A stretch of 11,565 nt of DNA, taken from assembly GCA_017472115.1 (NCBI GenBank), contig JAFUQW010000092.1, forward strand, positions 1 through 11,565, written 5' to 3'. The notes under the pieces are model-generated. The model searched no databases. It saw only the letters and a program-made list of their open reading frames with translations, and was not told where the DNA came from. Below, piece by piece: positions 1 to 7,376 of this stretch. Position numbers and translations under genes: made by a program. Position 1 is the first letter of the stretch; each line of letters opens with the position of its first letter. Origin of the DNA: Bacteroidales bacterium (GTDB lineage Bacteria > Bacteroidota > Bacteroidia > Bacteroidales > UBA932).

Positions 1-1695
1 GAATGTCTCGACATCGATTCCCTCTACAGAAGAGAGTTCGTGCCACATAATGTCAATGATGGAAGCAGCTGCAAGCTCTGTGGTCATGAAGCCCTGGTTG
101 AATGTGACGGCAGCCTGGATCTTGGCTACGAGCTCGTCAGGGATGATTTCACCTGTCTCATAATGGAATGCATATGTAGCAAGAACCTCTGGCTCGAACG
201 CCCAGTTCTCCATGATCTGTGAAGGAAGCTCCACGAAGTCGCGTGGCACTGCTGTACCGCTCACGCTCGGATATGTACACTGGCTGAGAAGGCCGTGAAG
301 AGCATGTCCGAACTCATGGAACATTGTCTCCACCTCGTCAAGGGTGAGAAGCCCTGGCTTACCGTCAACAGGCTTGGAGAAGTTTCCTACATTGACTATC
401 ACAGGACGTACCTCCTTGTCAAGACCTGTCTGCTCGACGAAGTTGGTCATCCATGCACCGCCTCTCTTGGTAGGACGTGGGAAGTAGTCGGTAAGGAGCA
501 CACCGATGAGCGAGCCGTCAGCGTCAGTAACCTTGAATCCCTCTACCTCAGGATTATATACAGGAATGTCCTCAAGCTTCTCGAAATTGAGACCGAAGAG
601 CCTGTGTGCTGTGTTGAACACACCCTGACGTACATTCTCCATCTTGAAATAAGGCTTGGTAAGTTCCTCGTCGAGAGCATATTTAGCCTTGCGTACCCTT
701 TCAGCATAATATGCCCAGTCCCAAGGCTCGATCACAGAGCCCTCAGGAAGGAGGCCTGCCTTGATGTCCTCGTTCATGATGGCCTGCATGTCAGCGATCT
801 CCTCCTTTGCCTTGGCAACAGCCGGCTTCATGAGGTCTGCAAGGAATACATCGACAGTCTCAGGGTTTCCGGCCATCTTGTCAGCGAGGATGAAATCTGC
901 AGGAGTCTCGTAACCGAGAAGCTTGGCCTTCTCGATGCGGAGACCCATGAGCTTCAGGATAAGATCCTTCGTGTCATTCTCATTGCCGTTGTTTCCTCTT
1001 GAAGAATATGCCTTGAACATCTTCTCACGAAGTGCGCGGTCCTCTGTAGAAGCCATCGCACCTGCATATTCCGACACGGAAATGCCGAACTCGGCAGCGA
1101 ATGCATTGTTCTCTGCGAGAAGCATGTTGCCGAATGTGTTCTGAAGAGATGAGATTTCCATATTGATCTCACGCATGCGTGCCTGCTCTGCCTCAGGAAG
1201 AGCGATACCGTTCTTCACGAAAGAGTTGTAGAGCTTCTTGAGCACCATCTTCTGCTCCTGATTGAGACCGAGGTTGTCGATGTCCTTGTAGAGTTTCTCC
1301 ACCTTTGCGAAGAAATAAGGATTCATGAAGATGTTGTCACTGTGAGCTGAAATGAGCGGAAGAGCCTCCTCAACGATCTTCTGGAGAGACTCTGTCGCAT
1401 CCGATTCCGACACATTGAAGAGCACGGCTGTAACACGGCCGAGAACCTCGCCCGAGCGCTCGTAAGCCTCCACTACATTCTCGAATGTAGGAGCCTCGCT
1501 GTCTGCGATGATAGCATCGATCTCGCTCTGCTGCTGACGGATACCGTACTCGATTGCAGGAAGATAATGCTTTTCCTTGATGCTGTTGAAATCAGGAATT
1601 CCATAAGGGGTTTCCCATTCTCCGAGGAACGGGTTTACATTGCTGCATGACACTGCTGCCATAATCACTGTTAAAATAAACGCTATTCTTTTCAT
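1..1695 (-). CDS. dcp: M3-family peptidyl-dipeptidase (dipeptidyl carboxypeptidase), lipoprotein, C-terminus beyond window
   Basis: A zinc metallopeptidase of the M3 (thimet/Dcp) family, which in its Dcp branch removes dipeptides from the C-terminus of peptides. The frame stays open from the ATG at 1695-1693 to the window edge, giving 565 visible residues. The zinc motif HEFGH is at residues 460-464 (bases 304-318), and the third zinc ligand is probably E489 in the segment FVELPSQ. The segment DYFPRPTKRGGAWM (about 403-416) is typical of the Dcp branch rather than of oligopeptidase F. Family members run about 680-700 residues, so roughly 120 residues are missing at the window edge and there is no sign of a break. 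The N-terminus (MKRIAFILTVIMAAVSC) is a lipoprotein signal with Cys17 as probable lipidation site; the next residues, SNVN, lack the acidic surface-export signature, suggesting a periplasm-facing lipoprotein. A repeat-filled spacer separates it from the nuclease cluster, so it is probably its own unit. The symbol is by family resemblance. Confidence 0.93.
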   Translation of the reverse strand, partial: MKRIAFILTVIMAAVSCSNVNPFLGEWETPYGIPDFNSIKEKHYLPAIEYGIRQQQSEIDAIIADSEAPTFENVVEAYERSGEVLGRVTAVLFNVSESDATESLQKIVEEALPLISAHSDNIFMNPYFFAKVEKLYKDIDNLGLNQEQKMVLKKLYNSFVKNGIALPEAEQARMREINMEISSLQNTFGNMLLAENNAFAAEFGISVSEYAGAMASTEDRALREKMFKAYSSRGNNGNENDTKDLILKLMGLRIEKAKLLGYETPADFILADKMAGNPETVDVFLADLMKPAVAKAKEEIADMQAIMNEDIKAGLLPEGSVIEPWDWAYYAERVRKAKYALDEELTKPYFKMENVRQGVFNTAHRLFGLNFEKLEDIPVYNPEVEGFKVTDADGSLIGVLLTDYFPRPTKRGGAWMTNFVEQTGLDKEVRPVIVNVGNFSKPVDGKPGLLTLDEVETMFHEFGHALHGLLSQCTYPSVSGTAVPRDFVELPSQIMENWAFEPEVLATYAFHYETGEIIPDELVAKIQAAVTFNQGFMTTELAAASIIDIMWHELSSVEGIDVETF

Positions 1696-1761
1696 AAATA
1701 TATTGTTAATTCTTTTTGGTGACGTTATGTCTGTTTACATTTCAGGAATCATCTGTTCACT

Positions 1762-1823
1762 GTCATGCTGAACGAAGTGAAGCATCTTTACAATAAAGAT
1801 TCTTCGCTGACGCTCAGAATGAC
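1762..1823. repeat. Inverted pair of dispersed repeat copies
   Basis: One copy in plus orientation (1762-1787, GTCATGCTGAACG then AAGTGAAGCATCT) faces a second in minus orientation (1797-1823, 27 bases ending GCTCAGAATGAC), with a 9-base loop. The arms are imperfect reverse complements, so the unit can fold into a long hairpin on either strand. No T-tract follows, so a classical intrinsic terminator is not supported. Confidence 0.85.
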
Positions 1824-1879
1824 AGTCCGTGTAATCATATCTTTTTTCTGATGTCATCCTGAGCTTTTCCGTCTCGTTT

Positions 1880-1941
1880 GTCATCCTGAGTGGCAGCGAA
1901 GGATCTTTATGGTAGAGATTCTTCACTTCGTTCAGAATGAC
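1880..1941. repeat. Second inverted pair of the same repeat
   Basis: A plus-orientation copy (1880-1906, starting GTCATCCTGAG and ending GGATCT) faces a minus-orientation copy (1916-1941, ending TTCAGAATGAC) across a 9-base loop. The arms differ from the 1762-1823 pair mainly by transitions, as expected for independently diverging copies of a palindromic unit. Confidence 0.85.
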
Positions 1942-2014
1942 AGAATGAGTGTTCGTTCTGAATGACAGAATGAGGGTCGTTCTGAATGACAGAATGAGGT
2001 TCGTTCTGAATGAC
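1942..2014. repeat. Three-unit tandem array of a truncated repeat
   Basis: Three head-to-tail units of 25, 24 and 24 bases (1942-1966, 1967-1990, 1991-2014). Each starts AGAATGAG and ends TTCGTTCTGAATGAC, with variation only in the GTG/GG/GT middle. The core CGTTCTGAATGAC matches the end of the full-length repeat copy at 1916-1941 (CGTTCAGAATGAC), so the array looks like a local tandem expansion of one end of that repeat. It ends 6 bases before the stop codon of the DUF5689 gene (2021-2023 on the plus strand). Confidence 0.9.
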
Positions 2015-2020
2015 AGAAAG

Positions 2021-3091
2021 TCATTCATTGACCTTTATGCCGTCGATGTCAAGAAGGATGAACTGGACACTGCCCTGATAAAGGGTAAGGATGCCCGTGG
2101 CATCGATGGTCTTCTCGCCGGAAAGAACGGCCGGATCTATCTCGGTATCAGCAAACTTGGAATATCCGCTGGTACGGATCTGTATCTCCTTGCTTCCCAT
2201 CTTGAAATACTGGCTCACGGAATATGCGGCCTTCTCGATAGCCGGATAGGAACCGTCACCTCTGAGTTCACCGACCTTTCCGAAATTGTCACTTCCGCTT
2301 CCTACGGTGCAAGAATCCCAGATTCCGGACCTGATGTATTCCTCCATCTTGCCTGCAGACATCGCCCATGTGGTGATTCCCCAGGCCTCATCGGAAAGGA
2401 AGATACGGTTCCATGACGCCTTCTTGTCGAGGTTCGAGTTGAGATATAGAAGAGTGAATGTCTCGTCAGCGTATTTCAATCCTTTGAGAGTCACAAGCTT
2501 ACCGATATACGGACAGGTCTCGAGAGTTGCCATCGTACCAGGAAGATCCTTCTCCGTAATAATTTCAGGAACAAGTTCCTCACCGACTTCTCCACGGATG
2601 ATGTGCCTATCGACAAGAAGAGGAATTTCGATATAGGAAGTCTCATATTCTCCTGTAGGATCTGTGTAGCCGAGCTGAACCATGCCGTTACCGCCATAGT
2701 TGCCGGATTTGTACCCGTACATGCCGAGAGTGAGGCCGTTGCACTTGATAAAGACGGTCTGACCTGGCTTGTAGTCATTGTAGAGACCGTTCTTTCCTAT
2801 CTTGATTTCCATTCCACCTGTCTCGTCCTGGATGTAGAAACTCTTGTAGAAGTTGCCCGGCTTGTCAGTGGTCGAGATCACCCCCTTGATTATTATCTCT
2901 TCATCGATTTTCCAAGGCTTGCCGGTCACATACATGTCCGCAAGTTCCGCTATCGTATGGGTCGGCTCGAGCTCCACCTTTTCATATCCTGCAGGATCAT
3001 CATAGTCTCCGGTGAATACAGGCTGGAACTCCTGGCAAGACGCCATCAGGAAGGCTACCGTCAAGATTGCTATTATATTCTTTATCTTCAT
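2021..3091 (-). CDS. DUF5689-type OB-fold lipoprotein
   Basis: A 356-residue secreted lipoprotein. The signal MKIKNIIAILTVAFLMASC puts the probable lipidated Cys at 19; the following residues are QEFQ. Residues about 45-270 resemble the DUF5689 family of Bacteroidota: an opening helix (HTIAELADMY), a strand IIIKGVIST, and FYIQDETGGMEIKI (85-98), an OB-fold hallmark of the form FxIxDETG. Residues about 300-354 look like a smaller second beta domain ending FILLDIDGIKV. No catalytic motif is visible. It is the last gene of the cluster, 77 bases after the TonB-dependent receptor, in the position where a SusD-like lipoprotein would follow a SusC. I infer a surface ligand-binding partner for the receptor; nucleic acid or nucleotides as ligand is suggested only by the neighbouring nucleases. 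Family assignment is by motif. Confidence 0.8.
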   Translation of the reverse strand: MKIKNIIAILTVAFLMASCQEFQPVFTGDYDDPAGYEKVELEPTHTIAELADMYVTGKPWKIDEEIIIKGVISTTDKPGNFYKSFYIQDETGGMEIKIGKNGLYNDYKPGQTVFIKCNGLTLGMYGYKSGNYGGNGMVQLGYTDPTGEYETSYIEIPLLVDRHIIRGEVGEELVPEIITEKDLPGTMATLETCPYIGKLVTLKGLKYADETFTLLYLNSNLDKKASWNRIFLSDEAWGITTWAMSAGKMEEYIRSGIWDSCTVGSGSDNFGKVGELRGDGSYPAIEKAAYSVSQYFKMGSKEIQIRTSGYSKFADTEIDPAVLSGEKTIDATGILTLYQGSVQFILLDIDGIKVNE

Positions 3092-3106
3092 AAATTTCTA
3101 TTTTAT

Positions 3107-3162
3107 AGATCCTTCGCTTTGCTCAGGATGACAGTTGTCATTCTGAACGAAGTGAAGAATCT
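3107..3162. repeat. Perfectly spaced inverted repeat pair between receptor and DUF5689 genes
   Basis: Two 26-base copies, 3107-3132 (minus orientation) and 3137-3162 (plus orientation), are separated by only 4 bases. By eye the arms match at 21 of 26 positions and all mismatches are transitions; on the minus-strand transcript two of these become G-U pairs. The transcript would carry a large hairpin between the receptor stop codon (6 bases upstream) and the next start codon (15 bases downstream). It could modulate downstream expression or protect the receptor mRNA from 3' decay. No T-tract follows. Confidence 0.85.
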
Positions 3163-3168
3163 CAATCA

Positions 3169-6153
3169 TCAGAATCTGAAATAGATGTTCAACATATAGT
3201 TGGCTCCCTGCATATAGAAATACTTAGGGTCGAAACGCAGATAACGGTCCTTGCCGGCACTGTCGATGATACGGGTCTGCTCATATCCGCCTGTCTTGAC
3301 ATTCCTGTTGTTGAGCAGGTTCTGCGCGTTGAGCGAGAATCCGATCTGATACTGACGGCCGATATACCATGACTTTCCTATGCTCAGATTGAGCAGGAAG
3401 GCAGGGTCGAACTCCTCCTGTGCAGCCATATATTCAACCTCGGCAGGGGATGTGATTCCGTCCGGTCCTGCAACGACCATATCGGTCCTGTAGAGAGGAT
3501 TCATGTCGAGGTAAGACTTCGCGAAATACTGGCCGCTGAGTTCGAAGAACCAGTAATTTATGTTGTAGGCAAGCTCGAGAGCGGCAGCAAGCTGAGGAGT
3601 AGAAGGGACATAATGCTTCTGATACTTCTCGACGATATATTTGCCGTTCGCATCGGTCTCGTATGTCACAGTACCGTCATCATTCCTGAATTTCTTATAT
3701 ATAGGATGATTCATCCACCATGCCACAGGCTGGTTGTCGAACACGACTTCCGCACTGTTGTCAACGGTCTGGGTCATCTTCGGGGTGGAAGTATAGACAT
3801 ACTCGCCGAGACTGAGGACTCCGGAAAGGGTGAGACCCTTGACCGGAAGAGGAACCTGAGCACCGATCTCGACTCCCATATGCCTCTGGTCGATACCGCT
3901 CATCGCAAAGTTGGTGAACGAGTTCTGTGAGTCGTCATAGAAACTCATCACGTCGCTCTGATCCATGATCTTGGTGAAGAATCCGGTGACGCGGACACTG
4001 TAGCCGTTGTTGTTGTACATATAGTTCAGGTCTGCGGAAACGGTTTTCTGAGTCGTAAGATTCGGGATGATGGTGTTGCGGGTACGAGGCGAGACGAAGG
4101 TCTGGTTGAATGTAGGAGCATCATTGAAATATCCTGCATTCGCAGACACCCTGTGTCCGCCTGTGAATGTATAGGCAGCACCGAGCTTGGCTGTATAGGT
4201 GAAGAAATCAACCACCTCGGACCTGCCCTTCGAAGTGATGGCCTGTCCGTAAGAATCGTAAGTGGTTATGAGCTTCGCTCCTTCGACCGGAGTGGCGGAA
4301 GCCGTGACCTGACCTGTCTGAGTGTTGAGATAATAAGGGTTGCCTGCCTCGTCAAGACCTGCGAAAAGGCCTTTTCTCATCAAACCTTCCCTCCAGAACC
4401 TGTCATATCCTGCCGAAAGTGCGAGGTTGGCGGCGAAGCCTCCCTTGCGGAATGTTCCGTTGGCCCAGACCTCAGCCCTGCGGATCTGAGCAAGATAGTC
4501 ATATCCGTACTTGCCGCCTTCGCCTATCTTCTCAGCCACGCCGTTGGCCATCCAATAATCCAGGTCATTCTGGATCAGAGCTTCCGACGCAGCGAAGTCA
4601 CGCTCCGCGAACTGGTCGATATTCATATAATAGCTGCCTCCGAGAAGGTCGTCCATCGTCTTGAAATTCTCGGTACGGTTCCACTTGTAGTTCAGACCTC
4701 CGTTTAGAGTGAAGTTCCTGTGTGCGTTCCACTTGAAAGTGGCTGCAAGATTGACATCGTTCTGATCGACCCTGCGCTCCTCGACGGCATATTTCGAACG
4801 GCCGTCGGTGCTGTTGTAGTTGACGTTGTAGAGACGGTCCCAATTGATATGCTGGTAATTGTCATATATGCCGCTGTGGTTGCTCCACATTTCCTGAGCC
4901 CAGGCATACTTGGTGAAGTTCTGCCTGTCATAAGACTCGTCCTCAACATAGAAATAGCTCGGAAGATTGCGGTAATAGTCCGGACGCGGATCTGCTGCGT
5001 CATACCAGTCAAGAGCCGTGTAGCCGTTCTTTCCGGTACGCCAGAGAACAGTGGCAGCAGCCTCGAAGTCGTCGGAAGGGGTTACGGTATATTTGAGAAT
5101 AGTCACCGGCTCGAATGTCTTGCGGACACGGGCGTTACGCACCTTTCCGTTCTGATAGCCCCAGTTGGAGTTGTACATATTGTCACCCATCAGATCATAG
5201 ACTTCCTGGGTGGAAGCGTTCTGGGCACCTCTCTGTCCCGGAGTCGCAAATGTCACGAGGCTGATCCTGTGCATGTCCGCAAACTTCTTCTCCACACCTG
5301 CATAGTATGCGAAATTGCGGTAATAAACTCCCTTCACCCAGTCGTTTCCTCCGAGACGGGCAGATACGTTGAACGCGTATGACCAGCCGTTGTCAAGCTC
5401 TCCCGAGGCATATGTCGCCATGAGACGGAGTCGGTACAGAGCGCTGTTGCTCAACATGCTGAATCTCCATCCTGTGCGCACGTTTGAAGGATTTCCGTGA
5501 ATGTTGGTCACGCCGTTGTAGCCTCCGATTCCATACTCGGATGCCTCCGTTCCCATCGTAGATTCCTGACTGCGCATAGCCTCGTTGAGTCCGCTCCAGA
5601 GAGAGAACGGGCTGTAGCCGGTGATGGCGTCATTCATCTTTATGCCGCTCAGATACACATCCTGGGTCTCGCTGTTGTAGCCTCTGTTCTTGAATCTGAC
5701 CGAACTGAATCCATAGCTCACAAGGTTGCTATAGACGTCGTTGGTCTCGAAAAGGATGGTCGGAGCATCGTCATAACCCGAATCATCCATATCGAATTCC
5801 GCAAAGCTGGAATCATCGACATCTACACTTGCGACCGCCACCATGGAAACGAACATCATGTCCTTTACAAGGCCGCCCTCGACAGTGACATTCACATTGG
5901 ATGGAGCAAAGCCCGGTGCCTCGACATGCATGTCATACATTCCGTCCGAGATATTGACGATCTGGAATCTTCCATCCTCACCGCTTCTGGCATAGGTTAC
6001 GGTCTCTCCGTTCTGAGAGAGGGTGATCATTGCCGACTGCAGAGGTGTGCGGCCGATACGGTTCACCACCTGGCCCTTGATTCCTCCGGTCTGGGCGAAC
6101 AGGGTCAGGGTGCAGAACACCGCCGCAATTGTAATCAAAACTTTCTTATACAT
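3169..6153 (-). CDS. TonB-dependent outer-membrane receptor with carboxypeptidase-regulatory-like N-terminal domain
   Basis: A 994-residue outer-membrane receptor for energy-coupled import. In order: signal peptide (about 1-20, ending LFA before Q21); a carboxypeptidase-regulatory-like beta domain (about 24-95, GGIKGQVVNR to VTVEGG); an acidic linker (about 110-130) with no TonB box that I can recognise; a plug domain (about 131-225, including VYSNLVSYGF, FKNRGYN and a conserved-looking EASEYGIGGYNGVTNI); then a long beta-barrel rich in aromatic alternating strands. It ends NIYFRF with terminal Phe994, as expected for Bam-assembled barrels. The length suits Bacteroidota receptors. No SusD gene follows; a DUF5689 lipoprotein does. 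Two secreted nuclease genes sit immediately upstream, so nucleic acid fragments or nucleosides are the likely cargo, by inference. The leader (6154-6279) is built of degenerate repeat units. Confidence 0.93.
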   Translation of the reverse strand: MYKKVLITIAAVFCTLTLFAQTGGIKGQVVNRIGRTPLQSAMITLSQNGETVTYARSGEDGRFQIVNISDGMYDMHVEAPGFAPSNVNVTVEGGLVKDMMFVSMVAVASVDVDDSSFAEFDMDDSGYDDAPTILFETNDVYSNLVSYGFSSVRFKNRGYNSETQDVYLSGIKMNDAITGYSPFSLWSGLNEAMRSQESTMGTEASEYGIGGYNGVTNIHGNPSNVRTGWRFSMLSNSALYRLRLMATYASGELDNGWSYAFNVSARLGGNDWVKGVYYRNFAYYAGVEKKFADMHRISLVTFATPGQRGAQNASTQEVYDLMGDNMYNSNWGYQNGKVRNARVRKTFEPVTILKYTVTPSDDFEAAATVLWRTGKNGYTALDWYDAADPRPDYYRNLPSYFYVEDESYDRQNFTKYAWAQEMWSNHSGIYDNYQHINWDRLYNVNYNSTDGRSKYAVEERRVDQNDVNLAATFKWNAHRNFTLNGGLNYKWNRTENFKTMDDLLGGSYYMNIDQFAERDFAASEALIQNDLDYWMANGVAEKIGEGGKYGYDYLAQIRRAEVWANGTFRKGGFAANLALSAGYDRFWREGLMRKGLFAGLDEAGNPYYLNTQTGQVTASATPVEGAKLITTYDSYGQAITSKGRSEVVDFFTYTAKLGAAYTFTGGHRVSANAGYFNDAPTFNQTFVSPRTRNTIIPNLTTQKTVSADLNYMYNNNGYSVRVTGFFTKIMDQSDVMSFYDDSQNSFTNFAMSGIDQRHMGVEIGAQVPLPVKGLTLSGVLSLGEYVYTSTPKMTQTVDNSAEVVFDNQPVAWWMNHPIYKKFRNDDGTVTYETDANGKYIVEKYQKHYVPSTPQLAAALELAYNINYWFFELSGQYFAKSYLDMNPLYRTDMVVAGPDGITSPAEVEYMAAQEEFDPAFLLNLSIGKSWYIGRQYQIGFSLNAQNLLNNRNVKTGGYEQTRIIDSAGKDRYLRFDPKYFYMQGANYMLNIYFRF

Positions 6154-6247
6154 TTCTTTGTCATTCTTTCAGTATCAATCTGAAACTATTCCTCTCATTC
6201 TTTCAACGCCATTCCGAACCTTTCACTGTCATTCTGAACCTTTCACT
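6154..6247. repeat. Degenerate 20-base tandem repeats in the receptor leader
   Basis: Two clear 20-base units (6210-6229 and 6230-6249, CATTCTGAACCTTTCACTGT with one change) run into the full-length repeat that follows. On the minus strand the phrase GAATGACAGTGAAAG recurs, then decays toward the start codon (GAATGGCGTTGAAAG, GATTGATACTGAAAG, GAATGACAAAG). The last fragment lies directly before the receptor ATG at 6153, so the untranslated leader seems derived from repeat expansion. The clear part is certain; the decayed part is my reading. Confidence 0.65.
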
Positions 6248-6273
6248 GTCATTCTGAACGAAGTGAAGAATCT
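6248..6273. repeat. Full-length 26-base dispersed repeat copy
   Basis: This copy is identical over all 26 bases, by eye, to the one at 3137-3162 (GTCATTCTGAACG then AAGTGAAGAATCT). It lies 6 bases past the stop codon of the upstream phosphatase-fold gene (6280-6282 on the plus strand), the same offset as the copy at 3137-3162 from the receptor stop. Confidence 0.9.
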
Positions 6274-6279
6274 TTTTCA

Positions 6280-7353
6280 TCATTTAGAAATAACAATATA
6301 AGTCGGATAATGGTCAGAGTACCCTCCGATGAACGCTCCGCTGGAGAATGTCCTGTAAGGAGTACCCTTGTACTGACCCTTCTGATTGGTCATGAAAGGC
6401 TTCTTGAAGATATGTCCGTGATAGCCCTTCTTGCCGAGAGCAGTAATCTTGAGACCTCCGTCCGGAGCATGAGTCAGGGCATGATTGACAAGTTCAAGGT
6501 CATAAATGCTCCACACCCCGCGATAAGCGAGAGAGCCGTAACCGTCCTTAAGCATCCTGATGTACGGGCTGTAGAAATCAGTTGTGCCTACATCTTCCGG
6601 ATTCTCCTTGCCATGGAGGTATTCCGCCATGCTCGGATCGGTAGGATTGTCATTCATGTCACCCATGCAGACTATCTTTATGCCGGGATATTTCTCCATC
6701 ATCTTCATCGCATGGTCATACATGATCTCGCCGCCACGGTCGCGAAGCTGGTTGCTGCCCTTCTTGTCACCGGAACGTGAAGGCAGATGGGCCACATAGA
6801 AAGCAAAATGCTCTCCGTCGATAAGGCCGTGCACCATGAGGATGTCGCGGGTCTTGAAATAGTCCTGCTCTTCCTTGGTCATGACGAAGTCGATGCTGCT
6901 GCCTTCGAAAGTGTAAGGGATGGACTCGCTGTCAAGGAATGTGAACTGCTCCGGCTTGTAGAGCAGAGCCACATCGACTCCACGCCTGTCCGGACCGTCA
7001 TAATGGATGATCTGATAGTTGGCGTCGGCAATCTCCGGCTGCATCACGAGATCTTCCAGCACAAGACGGTTCTCTATCTCGCTCACACCGAGAATGGTGT
7101 GGTATCGGCCGTTCTCCTTCGCCATTTCCTTTATGACCTTGGCCATGTTGGTCAACTTCTTCTGATACTTGGCCTCCGTCCATTTGTTCGCTCCGTCAGG
7201 AAGAAACTCCTCGTCGTTCTTCACGGGGTCGTCATAGACATCGAACAGATTCTCGAGATTGTAGAATCCGATCACATAGCTGCGCTTGTCCTGAGCCGTC
7301 ATTGAGACCGCGAGGACAAGGAAGAGCGATATTATTGTAAGTGTTCTTTTCAT
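6280..7353 (-). CDS. Secreted endonuclease/exonuclease/phosphatase (EEP) family hydrolase
   Basis: A 357-residue exported phosphodiesterase-fold enzyme of the EEP superfamily (DNase I, ExoIII, sphingomyelinase relatives), which cleaves phosphodiester or phosphate-ester bonds with Mg2+. The family motifs appear in order: YNLENLFD (31-38, with N32), SEIENR (91-96, with E92), DGPDRRGVDVALLY (119-132), VAHLPSR (187-193, with H189), GDMND (231-235, with D232 and N234) and SDH (346-348, with the D347-H348 pair). All expected active-site positions are present, so it should be active. The signal peptide ends near A20-Q21 (SMTAQ) and has no lipobox Cys, so it is probably a soluble periplasmic or secreted protein, unlike its lipoprotein neighbours. 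It starts 23 bases after the nuclease gene, consistent with one operon. The substrate is uncertain from sequence; nucleic acid is favoured by context. Confidence 0.93.
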   Translation of the reverse strand: MKRTLTIISLFLVLAVSMTAQDKRSYVIGFYNLENLFDVYDDPVKNDEEFLPDGANKWTEAKYQKKLTNMAKVIKEMAKENGRYHTILGVSEIENRLVLEDLVMQPEIADANYQIIHYDGPDRRGVDVALLYKPEQFTFLDSESIPYTFEGSSIDFVMTKEEQDYFKTRDILMVHGLIDGEHFAFYVAHLPSRSGDKKGSNQLRDRGGEIMYDHAMKMMEKYPGIKIVCMGDMNDNPTDPSMAEYLHGKENPEDVGTTDFYSPYIRMLKDGYGSLAYRGVWSIYDLELVNHALTHAPDGGLKITALGKKGYHGHIFKKPFMTNQKGQYKGTPYRTFSSGAFIGGYSDHYPTYIVISK

Positions 7354-7376
7354 AACATTTTAGCTCTGAATGACAT

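Larger units (their letters stand above)
1696..2020. other. Repeat-filled intergenic spacer
   Basis: This 325-base spacer lies between the stop codon of the DUF5689 lipoprotein gene and the start of the M3 peptidase gene. Almost all of 1762-2014 is made of copies or fragments of one short repeat family: two inverted pairs (1762-1823 and 1880-1941), a half copy at 1853-1866 that shares about 12 bases with the others, and a three-unit truncated tandem array (1942-2014). Bases 1696-1761 hold the peptidase leader. I see no convincing Bacteroidota -7/-33 pair there and no hairpin followed by a T-tract on the minus strand. A 97-codon minus-strand frame across the region (2028-1735) is translated repeat and not a gene. 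Confidence 0.85.

Noticed and set aside
295..1002. 235-codon plus-strand reading frame
   Set aside because: It is antisense to the M3 peptidase gene, whose zinc motif and active-site context are intact on the minus strand.
1696..1705. TATATTTA just before the M3 peptidase start, resembling a -7 box
   Set aside because: It lies too close to the ATG and lacks the final G and a -33 partner at the right distance.
1762..1823. Intrinsic terminator for the nuclease cluster
   Set aside because: The hairpin is long but imperfect and no T-tract follows on the minus strand.
1762..2014. CRISPR array
   Set aside because: Repeats are palindromic, diverged, in mixed orientation and without regular unique spacers; no cas genes are present.
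1735..2028. 97-codon minus-strand reading frame with phrases such as VILNEVKNL and LSFRT repeats
   Set aside because: It lies wholly in the dispersed and tandem repeats; such translations are a familiar annotation artefact and there is no leader or domain.
2603..3184. 193-codon plus-strand reading frame
   Set aside because: It is antisense to the DUF5689 gene and ends in translated repeat sequence.
4153..5382. Plus-strand reading frames of 184 and 220 codons
   Set aside because: They are antisense to the continuous receptor beta-barrel and show no domain, signal or leader.
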